From the NCBI GenBank assembly GCA_017431685.1, contig JAFRKO010000010.1, forward strand, positions 1 through 64,000: DNA of 64,000 nt. The letters are read 5' to 3'. The DNA is from Mogibacterium sp. (GTDB lineage Bacteria; Bacillota; Clostridia; Peptostreptococcales; Anaerovoracaceae). Each line of letters opens with the position of its first letter. The first letter of the stretch is position 1. Under the pieces are notes generated by a model. It saw only the letters and a program-made list of their open reading frames with translations, did no database searches and had not been told where the DNA came from. A program made the translations under genes and the position numbers. Below are positions 7,018 to 15,461 of this stretch, piece by piece.

Positions 7018-9699
7018 TTAACCCTGTGCTTCACTTTCTCTGATCTTTCTGATCTCGATCTTCTTTTCTCTTTCTTTCCTGTACTTCTCAACAAATCTAC
7101 CGCGAAGTGGAAGTGAGTGGATCGGAACATTGTACTTCCTGACGATATGTATGGCATCGAATTTGCATCTCGTAGTACACATGCCGCATCCGAGGCACTT
7201 GTTCTGATCAACGACTGTAGCTCCGCACTTGAGGCAGCGCTCGGTCTCAGCCTTCATCTGCTCCTCAGTCAGGGTGAGTCTCTCATCGTACTTGCTCAGC
7301 ACCTTTGCAGGATCGAAACCAGGCACCTGTCTTGAGGTATTGTCATAGCTGATCTGATCGTAGTCGAGATCGTCCTTGTCGAGCGCTATGAACTCTCTGC
7401 GGTTTCTTCCGATCGTGAGGCTGTGGCCTTTCTTGGTAGCTCTTGTGATAGAGATAGCCGCTTCCTTTCCGGCTGCTATAGCATCGATGCAGAACTTCTG
7501 TCCTGTGTAGATATCTCCGCCGGCGAATATGTCATATTCCGAAGTCTGGTATGTCAGCGGATCTGCTATAACCAGGCCTCTCTTGTCGAGCTCTACGTTG
7601 ACGCCTGTCAGCAGCTTGCCCCAGTCCGGACGCTGACCGATGCAGTACAGGACTGTAGTGCATTCAGCCTCGCATGTTTCATTATCATCAAACTTAGGAT
7701 CGAATCTGCCCTCTTCATTTTTGACACTGATGCATTTGCGGAATCTGATTCCCTTACATTTGCCTGCTTTCTTGATGATCTCCGTCTGTCCCCAGCCGTC
7801 ATGGATAGTGATGCCGTCTGCCTTGCAGAATGCCTGATCCTCTGCGCCCATCGGCATCTCGTCATAGCTCTCAAGGCAGTAGAGATCGACGCTCTCAGCT
7901 CCGTGTCTGATTGCCGTCCTTGCAATGTCAGCTCCTATGCTTCCGCCGCCGATGACTACGACTTTACCGGAGAGCTTCACGTCATTCCCGCGGTTGATGC
8001 TCTTGACGAAATCCACACCAGGCATCACGCCGTCCGCGTTATCTCCCTTGATGCCGAGCTTGCCGCCGTTCTGAAGACCAATGCCGAGGTAGAATGCCTT
8101 GAAACCCTGCTCTCTGAGCTCAGGGATAGTGACATCCTTGCCTACCTCAACGCCGCACCTGAACTTGACGCCCAGCGCTCTCAGCACGTCGATTTCGGCG
8201 TCGACAACGTTCTTGTCGAGTCTGAAGTTAGGAATGCCGTTGGTGAGCATCCCACCCGGCTTGAGCTCCTTCTCAAACACTGTTACTTTATAGCCCTTTT
8301 CAGCGAGATAGTACGCACAGGATATTCCTGCCGGGCCGGATCCGATGACTGCGACCTTGGTATCGAAGTCCCAGGTGATCTTAGGAATGAATCTGTGAGC
8401 AGCATCGAGTTCTTTATCTGCAATGAACTTCTTGATCTCATCGATCGAAACCGGATCATCTATCCTGCCTCTTGTGCACTCATTCTCGCAGTCGTGAGGA
8501 CAGATGCGTCCGCAGACTGCCGGAAGAGGATTCTCTTTCTTGATGAGCTCGAGCGCCTCCATGTACTTGCCCTGAGCCGCGAGTCTTATGTAGCCCTGAA
8601 CAGCGATATGGGCAGGACATGTCGCTTTGCACGGGGATGAGCCCGTCTCCACAGAATTCTGCCTGTTATCCCTGTAATCAGGGTTCCATCTCTCCGGACC
8701 CCACTCGAGATCATCAGGCAGTTCCTGCATCTGATGCACTATCGGCGTCTTGGAGCAGATCTTCTGTCCGAGCCTGAGCGCATTGTTTGGACATATCTCT
8801 ACGCACTGTCCGCATGCGACGCACTTTTCCTCATCGATCTCGGATACATAATTGCTGCGTGTAAAATTAGGTGTGTTGAAATAAGAAGTTCCGCCTATGG
8901 CCATGCAGCTTGACGGCTGGCAGTTGCATATCGCCAGAGTCATTCCGTTCAGGAGCGTCGTTATCTGATGGATGCATCCGAGATCTTCGACCATCCTGAG
9001 ATGTTCATACACCTGCTCCTTGGTGATCTGCTCACCCATTCCGTGGCGGATCATGGTATCTGCAGCCATAGCCATGTATATGCACATACCGTCCGGAGAT
9101 TCTCCTGTTCCTTCGCCCATGCTTTCACGGACTCTTCGGCACTGGCACGGCACTTTGCAGAATATCTGTAAAGGCGATGTCTCAATAAGAGTGCTCAGTC
9201 TCTCCATGGTCAGAGTCTTTGTCTCCGCAGGCAGAGCGCTCTCTACCGGGATGACCCTCATGATGCCTACTCCCATAGGATTTGTAGGCAATACATCTGC
9301 GTGTGATACAAACTGGTGCTCAAAGAACCATCTCGCGACTTCAGGATGAGCCTCTGCATAACCCGGCCTTACCATCTGGAACTCAAACAGTCCCGGAGCA
9401 TATGGAATCATGATATAAAACTTTTGCTTCGTCTTTGGGATCTGGAAATCTATGAAGCAAGCTTTTTCCGCTATTCCATCGAGTATCTTCTTTGTCTTTT
9501 TTACAGAGAAACCCGAAAGCGCAGCCAATGCGCTCGCAGTAAACGGGATCGTAGGCCTCATATGGCACATGACCTCAAGCTCTTCGTCTTCCAGAAGATA
9601 GTCCAGCACCTTGTATTCCGGACTGTCGGGACTTGTATCCAGCTCTCCGCCGCACATGATTCTGGCAAGTTTTGCCAAATTTTCTTCTCTCGTATGCAT
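7018..9699 (-). CDS. GltD-like FAD/NAD(P) oxidoreductase fused to an Fe-S-rich N-terminal domain
   Basis: An 893-aa cytosolic protein. The N-terminal ~290 residues include a helical or winged region and scattered Cys (KVPCQC, CNCQPSSC). A ferredoxin motif follows (~293-304, CVACGQCVEIC). Then comes the GltD-type module: Cys-rich segment (~357-408, CxxxCP and CGRICPHDC), FAD-binding VIGSGPAG (~451), a second Rossmann motif VIGGGSIG, and the GGD FAD motif. Another ferredoxin-like cluster sits near the C-terminus (CLGCGMCTTRC). The FAD part resembles the small subunit of glutamate synthase and related electron-transfer enzymes, so it probably passes electrons between NAD(P)H and ferredoxin or a partner. 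The substrate is unknown. ATG 9699 is chosen because GAGGGGG lies seven bases upstream. Confidence 0.85.
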   Translation of the reverse strand: MHTREENLAKLARIMCGGELDTSPDSPEYKVLDYLLEDEELEVMCHMRPTIPFTASALAALSGFSVKKTKKILDGIAEKACFIDFQIPKTKQKFYIMIPYAPGLFEFQMVRPGYAEAHPEVARWFFEHQFVSHADVLPTNPMGVGIMRVIPVESALPAETKTLTMERLSTLIETSPLQIFCKVPCQCRRVRESMGEGTGESPDGMCIYMAMAADTMIRHGMGEQITKEQVYEHLRMVEDLGCIHQITTLLNGMTLAICNCQPSSCMAIGGTSYFNTPNFTRSNYVSEIDEEKCVACGQCVEICPNNALRLGQKICSKTPIVHQMQELPDDLEWGPERWNPDYRDNRQNSVETGSSPCKATCPAHIAVQGYIRLAAQGKYMEALELIKKENPLPAVCGRICPHDCENECTRGRIDDPVSIDEIKKFIADKELDAAHRFIPKITWDFDTKVAVIGSGPAGISCAYYLAEKGYKVTVFEKELKPGGMLTNGIPNFRLDKNVVDAEIDVLRALGVKFRCGVEVGKDVTIPELREQGFKAFYLGIGLQNGGKLGIKGDNADGVMPGVDFVKSINRGNDVKLSGKVVVIGGGSIGADIARTAIRHGAESVDLYCLESYDEMPMGAEDQAFCKADGITIHDGWGQTEIIKKAGKCKGIRFRKCISVKNEEGRFDPKFDDNETCEAECTTVLYCIGQRPDWGKLLTGVNVELDKRGLVIADPLTYQTSEYDIFAGGDIYTGQKFCIDAIAAGKEAAISITRATKKGHSLTIGRNRREFIALDKDDLDYDQISYDNTSRQVPGFDPAKVLSKYDERLTLTEEQMKAETERCLKCGATVVDQNKCLGCGMCTTRCKFDAIHIVRKYNVPIHSLPLRGRFVEKYRKEREKKIEIRKIRESEAQG

Positions 9700-9904
9700 T
9701 ACGTATCCCCCTCTCAAATCTTCAGACTTATTCAGCTATTTTTGTATGTATTCTTCTGACTCCCCTTTGCGAATTTGATTGCTTTTTCAATTGTTAACCG
9801 CTTCTGTTTACAGTATATCATTGCGGGAATATGTTTTCTATCATTATCCGAATACAGTGAACTATCCACTGCCTGCTCTGAGAACAGTACCAGTTTGCCA
9901 CACT

Positions 9905-9926
9905 AAAAAAGCGCCAAAAAGGCGCT
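9905..9926 (-). terminator. Intrinsic terminator after the NUDIX gene
   Basis: AGCGCC (9910-9915) pairs with GGCGCT (9921-9926) around an A5 loop, followed on the minus strand by six U residues. It closes the 12997-9961 operon. Confidence 0.9.
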
Positions 9927-9960
9927 ATAAAATCGTGCATTATATTGTCGTTTTAGAGGT

Positions 9961-10482
9961 CTAAAGGTTCCACGTTCCCCTTCTTTCTCTGGCGAAAAAC
10001 AAATAGCCTATCAGCTCCTTCTGATAAGGTATAAATCTGCCATCATCGATCATTTCTTCGACCTCTTTCTGGCTTGCCCATTTTGCATCAGCGACCTCCT
10101 CTGTCTGCAGGTGCAGATTTTCGAGCGAAATATCTTTCTCTATCGTGTAGAAATCATCGAAGCCGTCCGAGAAGTTGACTGTAATTACAGGTCTTCTGTC
10201 GCTGAAATCCATATTGAGTCCCAATTCCTCTGCGGTCTCCCGCTCTGCCGCCATGCGGCTGGTATCTCCAGCGCTGGCGCCGCCGCCAACACTTATATCC
10301 CAATACGAAGGCCAGCGGACTATGTCATCAGCCCTTTTCTGTATAAGCATTTCTCCCTTGCTGTTGAATATACAGACATGGACCACCATTCTGTACGTGC
10401 CTTTTTCAAGCGGATCTCCGCGTTTTGCAGTTTTTCCCGTCAGTTCACGGTCAACATTATAAAGATCTATGATCTCAGCCAT
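9961..10482 (-). CDS. NUDIX hydrolase
   Basis: A 173-aa protein of the NUDIX family, which hydrolyses nucleoside diphosphate-linked compounds or isomerises isopentenyl diphosphate. The NUDIX box spans about residues 67-90 with REtAEELG intact. The usual first Glu is replaced (AGDTS instead of AGETS), as in several IPP-isomerase-like or YfcD-like members. The RWPSYWDISVGG run before the box also fits that subgroup. Last gene of a five-gene operon. The substrate cannot be read from sequence. Confidence 0.9.
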   Translation of the reverse strand: MAEIIDLYNVDRELTGKTAKRGDPLEKGTYRMVVHVCIFNSKGEMLIQKRADDIVRWPSYWDISVGGGASAGDTSRMAAERETAEELGLNMDFSDRRPVITVNFSDGFDDFYTIEKDISLENLHLQTEEVADAKWASQKEVEEMIDDGRFIPYQKELIGYLFFARERRGTWNL

Positions 10483-10563
10483 TACTTTACATCCTTACAG
10501 TTATCGTTTAGTTGCTGTTCGCATACGCAACTGTTCAAGTTTGCACAAAATCCAGGTTCCCGG

Positions 10564-11061
10564 CTATCTTCTTACATACCTCAGCTGGCATGTCGGATCA
10601 CCTTTTGCTATCGTTCCCGGAAGATCCAGCTCTACACCGAAGCACTCACCGATTCCTCGGTCTCCGCACATGGCATGATCACACATCATTGCGATCAGCT
10701 CATCACTGCAGCCTTGCTTCTGCCAGGCTTTGACGAGCGGACAGTAATGGAAGTCTATGTCCAGGTGATCATCATCGCAGCGGAGGATATCCATCTCAAA
10801 CACTTTCTGCGCAAAGAACCCAAACAAAGCCTTTTTCAGGCCTTTCAGCGACTGCCCCTTCTTGCCCTTCTTCACGAGATTCTGTCCCTGATACAGTCCG
10901 CATCTTTTGATCGCATCGGGAGCGAAATCCTCAGCCTTGAGTCCGTGCTTTTCTGCCTCGTCACATAGAAGATACATCCACAGCGCGCGGTGCTCCAGCT
11001 GCTCACGTATGCCTACGATAAGCGGGTTCTTCACCTTTGCTTCGTTAACTATCCTGCTCAT
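10564..11061 (-). CDS. ATC hydrolase-like protein (L-2-amino-thiazoline-4-carboxylate hydrolase family)
   Basis: A 165-aa cytosolic protein with the layout of the ATC hydrolase family: an N-terminal helical part, a DIDFHYCPLVKAW strand (Cys and His near 105) and a C-terminal MCDHAMCGDRGIG segment with clustered Cys and His. Characterised relatives open thiazoline rings, but many family members have unknown substrates. The start has GGAGG six bases upstream. It follows the molybdenum-carrier-like gene with a 3-nt gap, so the two are co-translated. Confidence 0.75.
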   Translation of the reverse strand: MSRIVNEAKVKNPLIVGIREQLEHRALWMYLLCDEAEKHGLKAEDFAPDAIKRCGLYQGQNLVKKGKKGQSLKGLKKALFGFFAQKVFEMDILRCDDDHLDIDFHYCPLVKAWQKQGCSDELIAMMCDHAMCGDRGIGECFGVELDLPGTIAKGDPTCQLRYVRR

Positions 11062-11064
11062 AGT

Positions 11065-11586
11065 TTACCTCCATGTCCCTTTATCTGACTTCTTGTTATA
11101 GTCAATTATAAACTCCAGCAGCGAGATAAGTATAGCCATTGTCACATCATATGCTGCCGGACATTCACTTGCGCGAGGTCCGCCTACACAAAGCTCCGCC
11201 TCATCCGGAAGAGTGCTGATCCATCTGGCGATATCCGGAACATCGTCTAATCCTGTCGCGGTATACATTGGCTTGCCAAGCGCTTCTCCTTCAAACAGCC
11301 CTGTATCTGTTCCCGGCGAAGGCTCCGAACCTTCAGGTATGATCGTGAGGATCGCATCACAGTCACGCATATTCCATTTTGTACGCTGCTCTGTGCCTTC
11401 CGACGGTGTCTCTGTAAGCTCCGGATAGTCTGCAAGAAGTCCAGGAGCATCAGGATAATCCTCCGCCCAGCCATTCTTAGGGCACCAGCCGCAAAGCGGT
11501 ATACCATGCTCCTTTGCGAAGTCCATCACCGCCCTGTCGACACCGCTTTGTCCACCTGTACGTATCCGTATTATTTTCTTTGCCAT
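11065..11586 (-). CDS. Putative molybdenum-carrier-like Rossmann protein
   Basis: A 173-aa protein starting near ATG 11586, or earlier at GTG 11613. The N-terminal IRTGGQSGVDRA matches the SLOG/MoCo-carrier-like fold, in which the GGQSGVD loop binds a phosphate-rich ligand. The central CGWCPKNGWAEDYPD segment is typical of proteins annotated as putative molybdenum carriers. Related plant proteins bind molybdenum cofactor, but most bacterial members are uncharacterised. No molybdopterin biosynthesis or molybdoenzyme gene is adjacent, so the role is open. Confidence 0.75.
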   Translation of the reverse strand: MAKKIIRIRTGGQSGVDRAVMDFAKEHGIPLCGWCPKNGWAEDYPDAPGLLADYPELTETPSEGTEQRTKWNMRDCDAILTIIPEGSEPSPGTDTGLFEGEALGKPMYTATGLDDVPDIARWISTLPDEAELCVGGPRASECPAAYDVTMAILISLLEFIIDYNKKSDKGTWR

Positions 11587-11617
11587 GACTGCATCTGTCC
11601 TTTTCAACAGCACTATT

Positions 11618-12148
11618 TTATTTAAGAAATCTCTTTATGTCAGCCTCGTTTGCGCCCGGCAGGATGTCCCTAAGATGCTCAACTAGTTTCTCATAGGACT
11701 CTTTCGGGGTACAGTTATAGACGTTCGCTCTGAAGCTTTCGCCCATGAAGTGCTCCGGTGTGGAGTATTCAGCTACGCCCCAGCCGTACTCATTACCGTC
11801 CTTGTCTATCATGTATCTGAAGTCGCTTATTATCACATATCCCTGAGCCTGCAAGCGGTTGATGATGGTGTCGAAGCCTTTGTTGCCGCCCTTTCGGTAG
11901 TTGCCAATCTGCTTAAGACGCTTTGACAGGATCGGCGTATTGCTGTCTATCAGATCATAAAGCACTTTATCACCGTGGAATACAAGGCCATCCTCAAATC
12001 TCGCGTCAAAGTCATATCCGTCGCGGCGGTAGTTTGCAAAATGCAGGAACCACTCCGGACTTATATACGCCGCCTTCTTCTCAAAGAACTTGCCATAAGC
12101 GCAGCCCAGATCATTGATGTTCATTTTCCATTTCTCTAAAAGATCCAA
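11618..12148 (-). CDS. AlkZ-related protein, N-terminally truncated duplicate
   Basis: A 176-aa protein almost identical from residue ~14 onward to residues ~64-225 of the 225-aa protein at 17426-18103 (shared LGCAYGKFFEKKAAY start, SDFRYMIDK centre and DILPGAN end). About 60 N-terminal residues of the full copy are missing. The alignable part ends near a WK-x-x-I-N segment, and only 33 nt separate this gene from the upstream gene. Starts are poor (TTG 12148 or ATG 12124, weak Shine-Dalgarno). It may be a decaying copy or a working single-domain variant. The AlkZ-related family is named after a DNA glycosylase, but its function is not established. Confidence 0.7.
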   Translation of the reverse strand: MDLLEKWKMNINDLGCAYGKFFEKKAAYISPEWFLHFANYRRDGYDFDARFEDGLVFHGDKVLYDLIDSNTPILSKRLKQIGNYRKGGNKGFDTIINRLQAQGYVIISDFRYMIDKDGNEYGWGVAEYSTPEHFMGESFRANVYNCTPKESYEKLVEHLRDILPGANEADIKRFLK

Positions 12149-12181
12149 CCCCGGTTTTGAATTCTGCTTCTGTCTATGATA

Positions 12182-12997
12182 TCACATCAGGCGCTTATAA
12201 ATATCGAGCATGCTCTCGATGTGGTATTTAAGCAGCCACGATGCTTTGGTGTATTCAGGTGTTTCCTTTACGACTTTGATCAGACCAGGGAAATACTTTT
12301 CGGTCTCTTCAATATAGCGGTAAATCCCTTCGCGGCTCAGGCCCCACGACATCGTTGTGATGTTGTTGCATCTGTCTATGCACTTGATCAGCGCTGCTTT
12401 CGGATTTGACGCAAGCTTGCCGTAGTATTCGTCAAGCTTCTCCTCACGGGTTCCCGCGGCGTTTTTGTCCTTCGTCATGAGCCCTACGAGCTCTTTGGTC
12501 TCGTCATTTACAGGGAGCTCATCAATCGTCTTTTCGCAGTCCTCCACCACATCATGCAGCAGAATGGCAGCGATGATTTCATCCTCAATGATTCCCATCG
12601 AAATAGCGTGGCAGGCCATGTTGAGCGGATGGTAGATATATGGTATCTGTGACTTCTTACGCGTCTGCCCTTCGTGTGCAGCTACCGCATAGTCGACCGC
12701 CTTGTAAGCATTATGCATGCCGAGAGCTGAAGCTGTAGTTTTCACGTAAGTCTTCATGTGCTCCCAGCTATAAATCGTTTCCTTTGTTTTAAAAGTACCT
12801 TTTTTATCCTCAACGATTGCCGATACCGAAACATCGAACACCTCAGCCAGCTTCCGCAGGTTTGCTGTCTCTGGCAGATACTCATCACGCTCCCAGGATG
12901 AAACAGCCTGGAAAGTAACCCCAAGCTTTTCTGCCAGGTTTTCCTGTGTCAGTTTTTTAGCTTCTCTCAGTCTCCGTATGTTAATTCCTATGCTCAT
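12182..12997 (-). CDS. XRE DNA-binding domain fused to a SpoT/MESH1-like HD hydrolase domain
   Basis: A 271-aa protein. Residues 1-60 are a Cro/CI-type helix-turn-helix (TQENLAEKLGV, QAVSSWERDEYLP). Residues ~95-265 are an HD domain of the (p)ppGpp hydrolase type, with H108, H123, H148-D149, E152-D153 (HDVVED) and D209 (IKCIDRCNN), the metal and catalytic pattern of SpoT/MESH1. No synthetase or TGS/ACT domain is present. The start has AAAGGAG at ideal spacing. It heads a five-gene operon and has a clear promoter (13069-13097). It may sense or degrade an alarmone-like nucleotide and regulate transcription. The exact substrate is inferred. Confidence 0.83.
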   Translation of the reverse strand: MSIGINIRRLREAKKLTQENLAEKLGVTFQAVSSWERDEYLPETANLRKLAEVFDVSVSAIVEDKKGTFKTKETIYSWEHMKTYVKTTASALGMHNAYKAVDYAVAAHEGQTRKKSQIPYIYHPLNMACHAISMGIIEDEIIAAILLHDVVEDCEKTIDELPVNDETKELVGLMTKDKNAAGTREEKLDEYYGKLASNPKAALIKCIDRCNNITTMSWGLSREGIYRYIEETEKYFPGLIKVVKETPEYTKASWLLKYHIESMLDIYKRLM

Positions 12998-13068
12998 GTA
13001 AAATCTCCTTTTCAGTGTTATCAGATTTATCGAAATTACATGTTTATGATAGAAGGCCATCCACAATT

Positions 13069-13098
13069 ATTGTAGCGAGTGGATATTGAACTTTCAAT
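13069..13098 (-). promoter_or_regulatory. Sigma-A promoter overlapping an ATTGAA-CT-TTCAAT palindrome
   Basis: Minus strand: TTGAAA (13092-13097), a 17-nt spacer, TACAAT (13069-13074). The -35 lies in a perfect 6-2-6 palindrome (13085-13098). The same arrangement, including the CTCGC before the -10, recurs at 63526-63555. The expected start is near 13062, about 65 nt before the XRE-HD gene. Confidence 0.75.
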
Positions 13099-13136
13099 CT
13101 GCAATTCAAGCTGCACTTGAGTCGTTTGATTCAAAG

Positions 13137-13162
13137 ATAAAAGCGCCTTCAGCAGAAAGCGC
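13137..13162 (-). terminator. Intrinsic terminator after the GH3 gene and BIG2 fragment
   Basis: A 7-bp stem (13143-13149 with 13156-13162, one G-U pair on the transcript) is followed on the minus strand by a UUUUAU tract. It sits between the BIG2 fragment and the next promoter. Confidence 0.75.
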
Positions 13163-13249
13163 CTCCTACTTCTGTATGTGTTTATTGTGACATGTTCAAC
13201 AAATACGATTTCCTTGATTCTGGATTTAAGTCCTCCGTATGAACACAGG

Positions 13250-13393
13250 CTACTTAACGGTTACTTTGACCTTTGCAAATACTCCGTTCTGTGAGTATGC
13301 GTATACGTAACACGTTCCTTTTTTCTTTCCTGTGATCACACCTTTCTTTGTAACAGTCGCGACCTTAGTATCCCCGCCTGCTATTTCCAGTTT
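13250..13393 (-). pseudogene. Orphan C-terminal half of a BIG2 domain, out of frame with the GH3 gene
   Basis: Minus-strand frame 13393-13250 reads ...TKVATVTKKGVITGKKK..., continues through GTCYVYAYSQNGVFAKV and ends KVTVK-stop. This is nearly the same as the last ~40 residues of the M23 protein at 1675-4347. It lacks the first half of the domain and a start codon, and overlaps the last codons of the GH3 gene in another frame. It looks like the remnant of a C-terminal module left by recombination or a frameshift. Confidence 0.8.
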
Positions 13394-15279
13394 TTAAGCC
13401 CGGAGCCTCTTTCATACAGCACTTCATCCAGGAAAGTGGCTGTGCCGTCTTCAGCTATATCAACCTTCGGCACATTGACCGGCAGTTTTCCCTGCGGGAC
13501 TGACTGTCCGTAAACGGTACAGAGCGCAACTGCAAGGTTCATGTTGAAAGGCCCGTTTCCATCAGCGTCATGAGCGCTGCCGTACGGATGATACGCGCAG
13601 AGTATCGCATCAGCGTCCTTATATGTAGCTGCATCGTAAGGCAAATTCAGGCTGAGCAGTAGTGCCTTACCGCCTTCGTTCTGATGGACTCTCCAGATCG
13701 CCCTGTCCACAAGATCGTTTCTGTCTGCAGATTGCGACAGTATGATAAGCTGGTCAGCATCCTTCAAGGCCTTCTGCAGTCCATCATCGTTGAACTGCAT
13801 CCCGTCGTAGTTGATCGTCGTTACCGTTGACGCATCCAGCAAGCCCTCTTTCTCAAGCCTTTCCAAAGCATATTCTACTGTAGGCATGCGGTACTCGTTA
13901 GTCGCGAGAATCACCGTGTGCTTGCCGCTGTTCCCATCAAGCGGTAGCATGCCGGTGCTGTTTTTAAGAAGAGTCATACTCTTTTGCGTGATTTCCCAGT
14001 CTCTTGTCAGGTGTTTTTCGGATCCCACGACTTCTTTCACACGGTCCAGCTGATCTTCCTCTGAATCCGCGAGTGTATCTTTCATGATGCCTTTTTCATA
14101 TTTAAGCTTAAGGATACGCGCGACAGAATCGTCAAGCTCTTCCTCTTTGATATCGCCCGATTCTACCTTTTTCACCAGGCGTTTCATATACTTTTCCATC
14201 TTAGGGAAGGTATCAGTCTCATCGTCCTGATAGAGATCGACCGGACAGAGCAGAATGTCTACGCCGGCATTGATCGACATTACAGCGGCATCAATCGGAT
14301 TAAAATGCTCAGCAATCGCGTCCATATCCATAGCATCGGTGATTACGATGCCGTCATAACCCATGGTCTCTCGCAGCAGTCCGTTGATTATGGCATGTGA
14401 AAGCGTAGCCGGAAGATTGACAGTCTTTCCGTCCTTCCTGGATTTGTAAGTTTCCTTTTCGATATTAGGATACTGGATGTGCGCGGTCATAATCATGTCA
14501 GCACCGGCATCAATTCCGGCCTGGAAAGGCACGAGTTCGCACTCCTTAAGCTCATCTATTGTCAGCTCGGATGAAGGAAGTCCGGTATGGCTGTCTTCAC
14601 CCACATTACCATGGCCAGGGAAGTGCTTGAGAGCCGACGATATTTTGTTTTTGCTGAGTCCGTTCAGAAAAGCCGGAACATACTTAGCGACTGTTTCAGG
14701 GTCATCTGAAAATGCCCGGATTCCGATGACCGGGTTATTCGGGTTGTTGTTGACATCAGAGACCGGTGCAAAATTCATGTTGAACCCGAGCGCTGCTATC
14801 TCCTGCCCCAGCATATCTGCGCACTCCTCCGCCAGCTTAGTGTCGCCAGTTGCGGCCAGAGCCATGCTGCCCGAACCGGTAACGCCAAATGAGACACGAT
14901 TTACAAGTCCGCCCTCCTGGTCAGCACAGACCAGCAGAGGCACACCTTGTTCTGAGGCCATAGCCGCAGTCTGGCAGTCCCTTATCATTTTTACAGTCTG
15001 CTCAGCGTCTTCGATATTGCCGCCGAACATAATGATTCCGCCAAAACCATACTTCTTCAGGAGCTCCTCATAAGCCGGACTAATCTCTGTTGCGGTTTTT
15101 GTATTATGTGAATCGGAGCGGAATGCGACTACCATCATCTGCGCCAGCTTCTGCTCGGTTGTCATCCCTTCTATCATCTTATTGATCTGTTCATCTGTGC
15201 CCTTTTCATGCCCTCCGCATGAGCAAAGACTGAAGGTCATGATCAGCACCAGCAGAATGGCGATCCATCTGTTCTTCAT
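13381..15279 (-). CDS. Lipoprotein glycoside hydrolase family 3 (beta-N-acetylhexosaminidase, NagZ-like)
   Basis: A 632-aa lipoprotein: signal peptide with lipobox Cys near 19-21, then a GH3 TIM-barrel domain and a GH3 C-terminal domain. The barrel carries CADQEGG, KHFPGHGNVGEDSHTGLP (the DSH histidine dyad typical of NagZ) and the catalytic-Asp segment ITDAMDMDAI. NagZ-type enzymes remove N-acetylglucosamine from muropeptides by way of a glycosyl-enzyme intermediate. Extracytoplasmic Gram-positive members act in wall turnover. The start has GGAGG at ideal spacing. A BIG2 fragment directly follows in another frame, hinting that the protein once had a C-terminal wall-binding tail. Confidence 0.92.
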   Translation of the reverse strand: MKNRWIAILLVLIMTFSLCSCGGHEKGTDEQINKMIEGMTTEQKLAQMMVVAFRSDSHNTKTATEISPAYEELLKKYGFGGIIMFGGNIEDAEQTVKMIRDCQTAAMASEQGVPLLVCADQEGGLVNRVSFGVTGSGSMALAATGDTKLAEECADMLGQEIAALGFNMNFAPVSDVNNNPNNPVIGIRAFSDDPETVAKYVPAFLNGLSKNKISSALKHFPGHGNVGEDSHTGLPSSELTIDELKECELVPFQAGIDAGADMIMTAHIQYPNIEKETYKSRKDGKTVNLPATLSHAIINGLLRETMGYDGIVITDAMDMDAIAEHFNPIDAAVMSINAGVDILLCPVDLYQDDETDTFPKMEKYMKRLVKKVESGDIKEEELDDSVARILKLKYEKGIMKDTLADSEEDQLDRVKEVVGSEKHLTRDWEITQKSMTLLKNSTGMLPLDGNSGKHTVILATNEYRMPTVEYALERLEKEGLLDASTVTTINYDGMQFNDDGLQKALKDADQLIILSQSADRNDLVDRAIWRVHQNEGGKALLLSLNLPYDAATYKDADAILCAYHPYGSAHDADGNGPFNMNLAVALCTVYGQSVPQGKLPVNVPKVDIAEDGTATFLDEVLYERGSGLKNWK

Positions 15280-15370
15280 TTAATTACCTCCGATGAATAT
15301 TAAATATTTCAGAAGCTGATTGTACATCAAACTGCCAATAAGCGTCGCATAGCTGAAAAAACTTAAAGAT

Positions 15371-15396
15371 AAAAGGCTCAGTCACAGGACTGAACC
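15371..15396 (-). terminator. Intrinsic terminator after the Fe-S aldo/keto reductase
   Basis: A 9-bp stem, GGCTCAGTC (15375-15383) with GACTGAACC (15388-15396), has a 4-nt loop and a minus-strand UUUUAU tract. Confidence 0.87.
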
Positions 15397-15461
15397 TTCG
15401 TATGATGCTTCTATATCGCTTCCTGAACTATGACAATTCGACAATAAGATAACGTTGTGAT

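Noticed and set aside
7423..8640. Long plus-strand open reading (405 codons) across the GltD-like gene
   Set aside because: It lies fully antisense to a protein with clear FAD and ferredoxin motifs, and its product has no recognisable fold; a shadow caused by codon bias.
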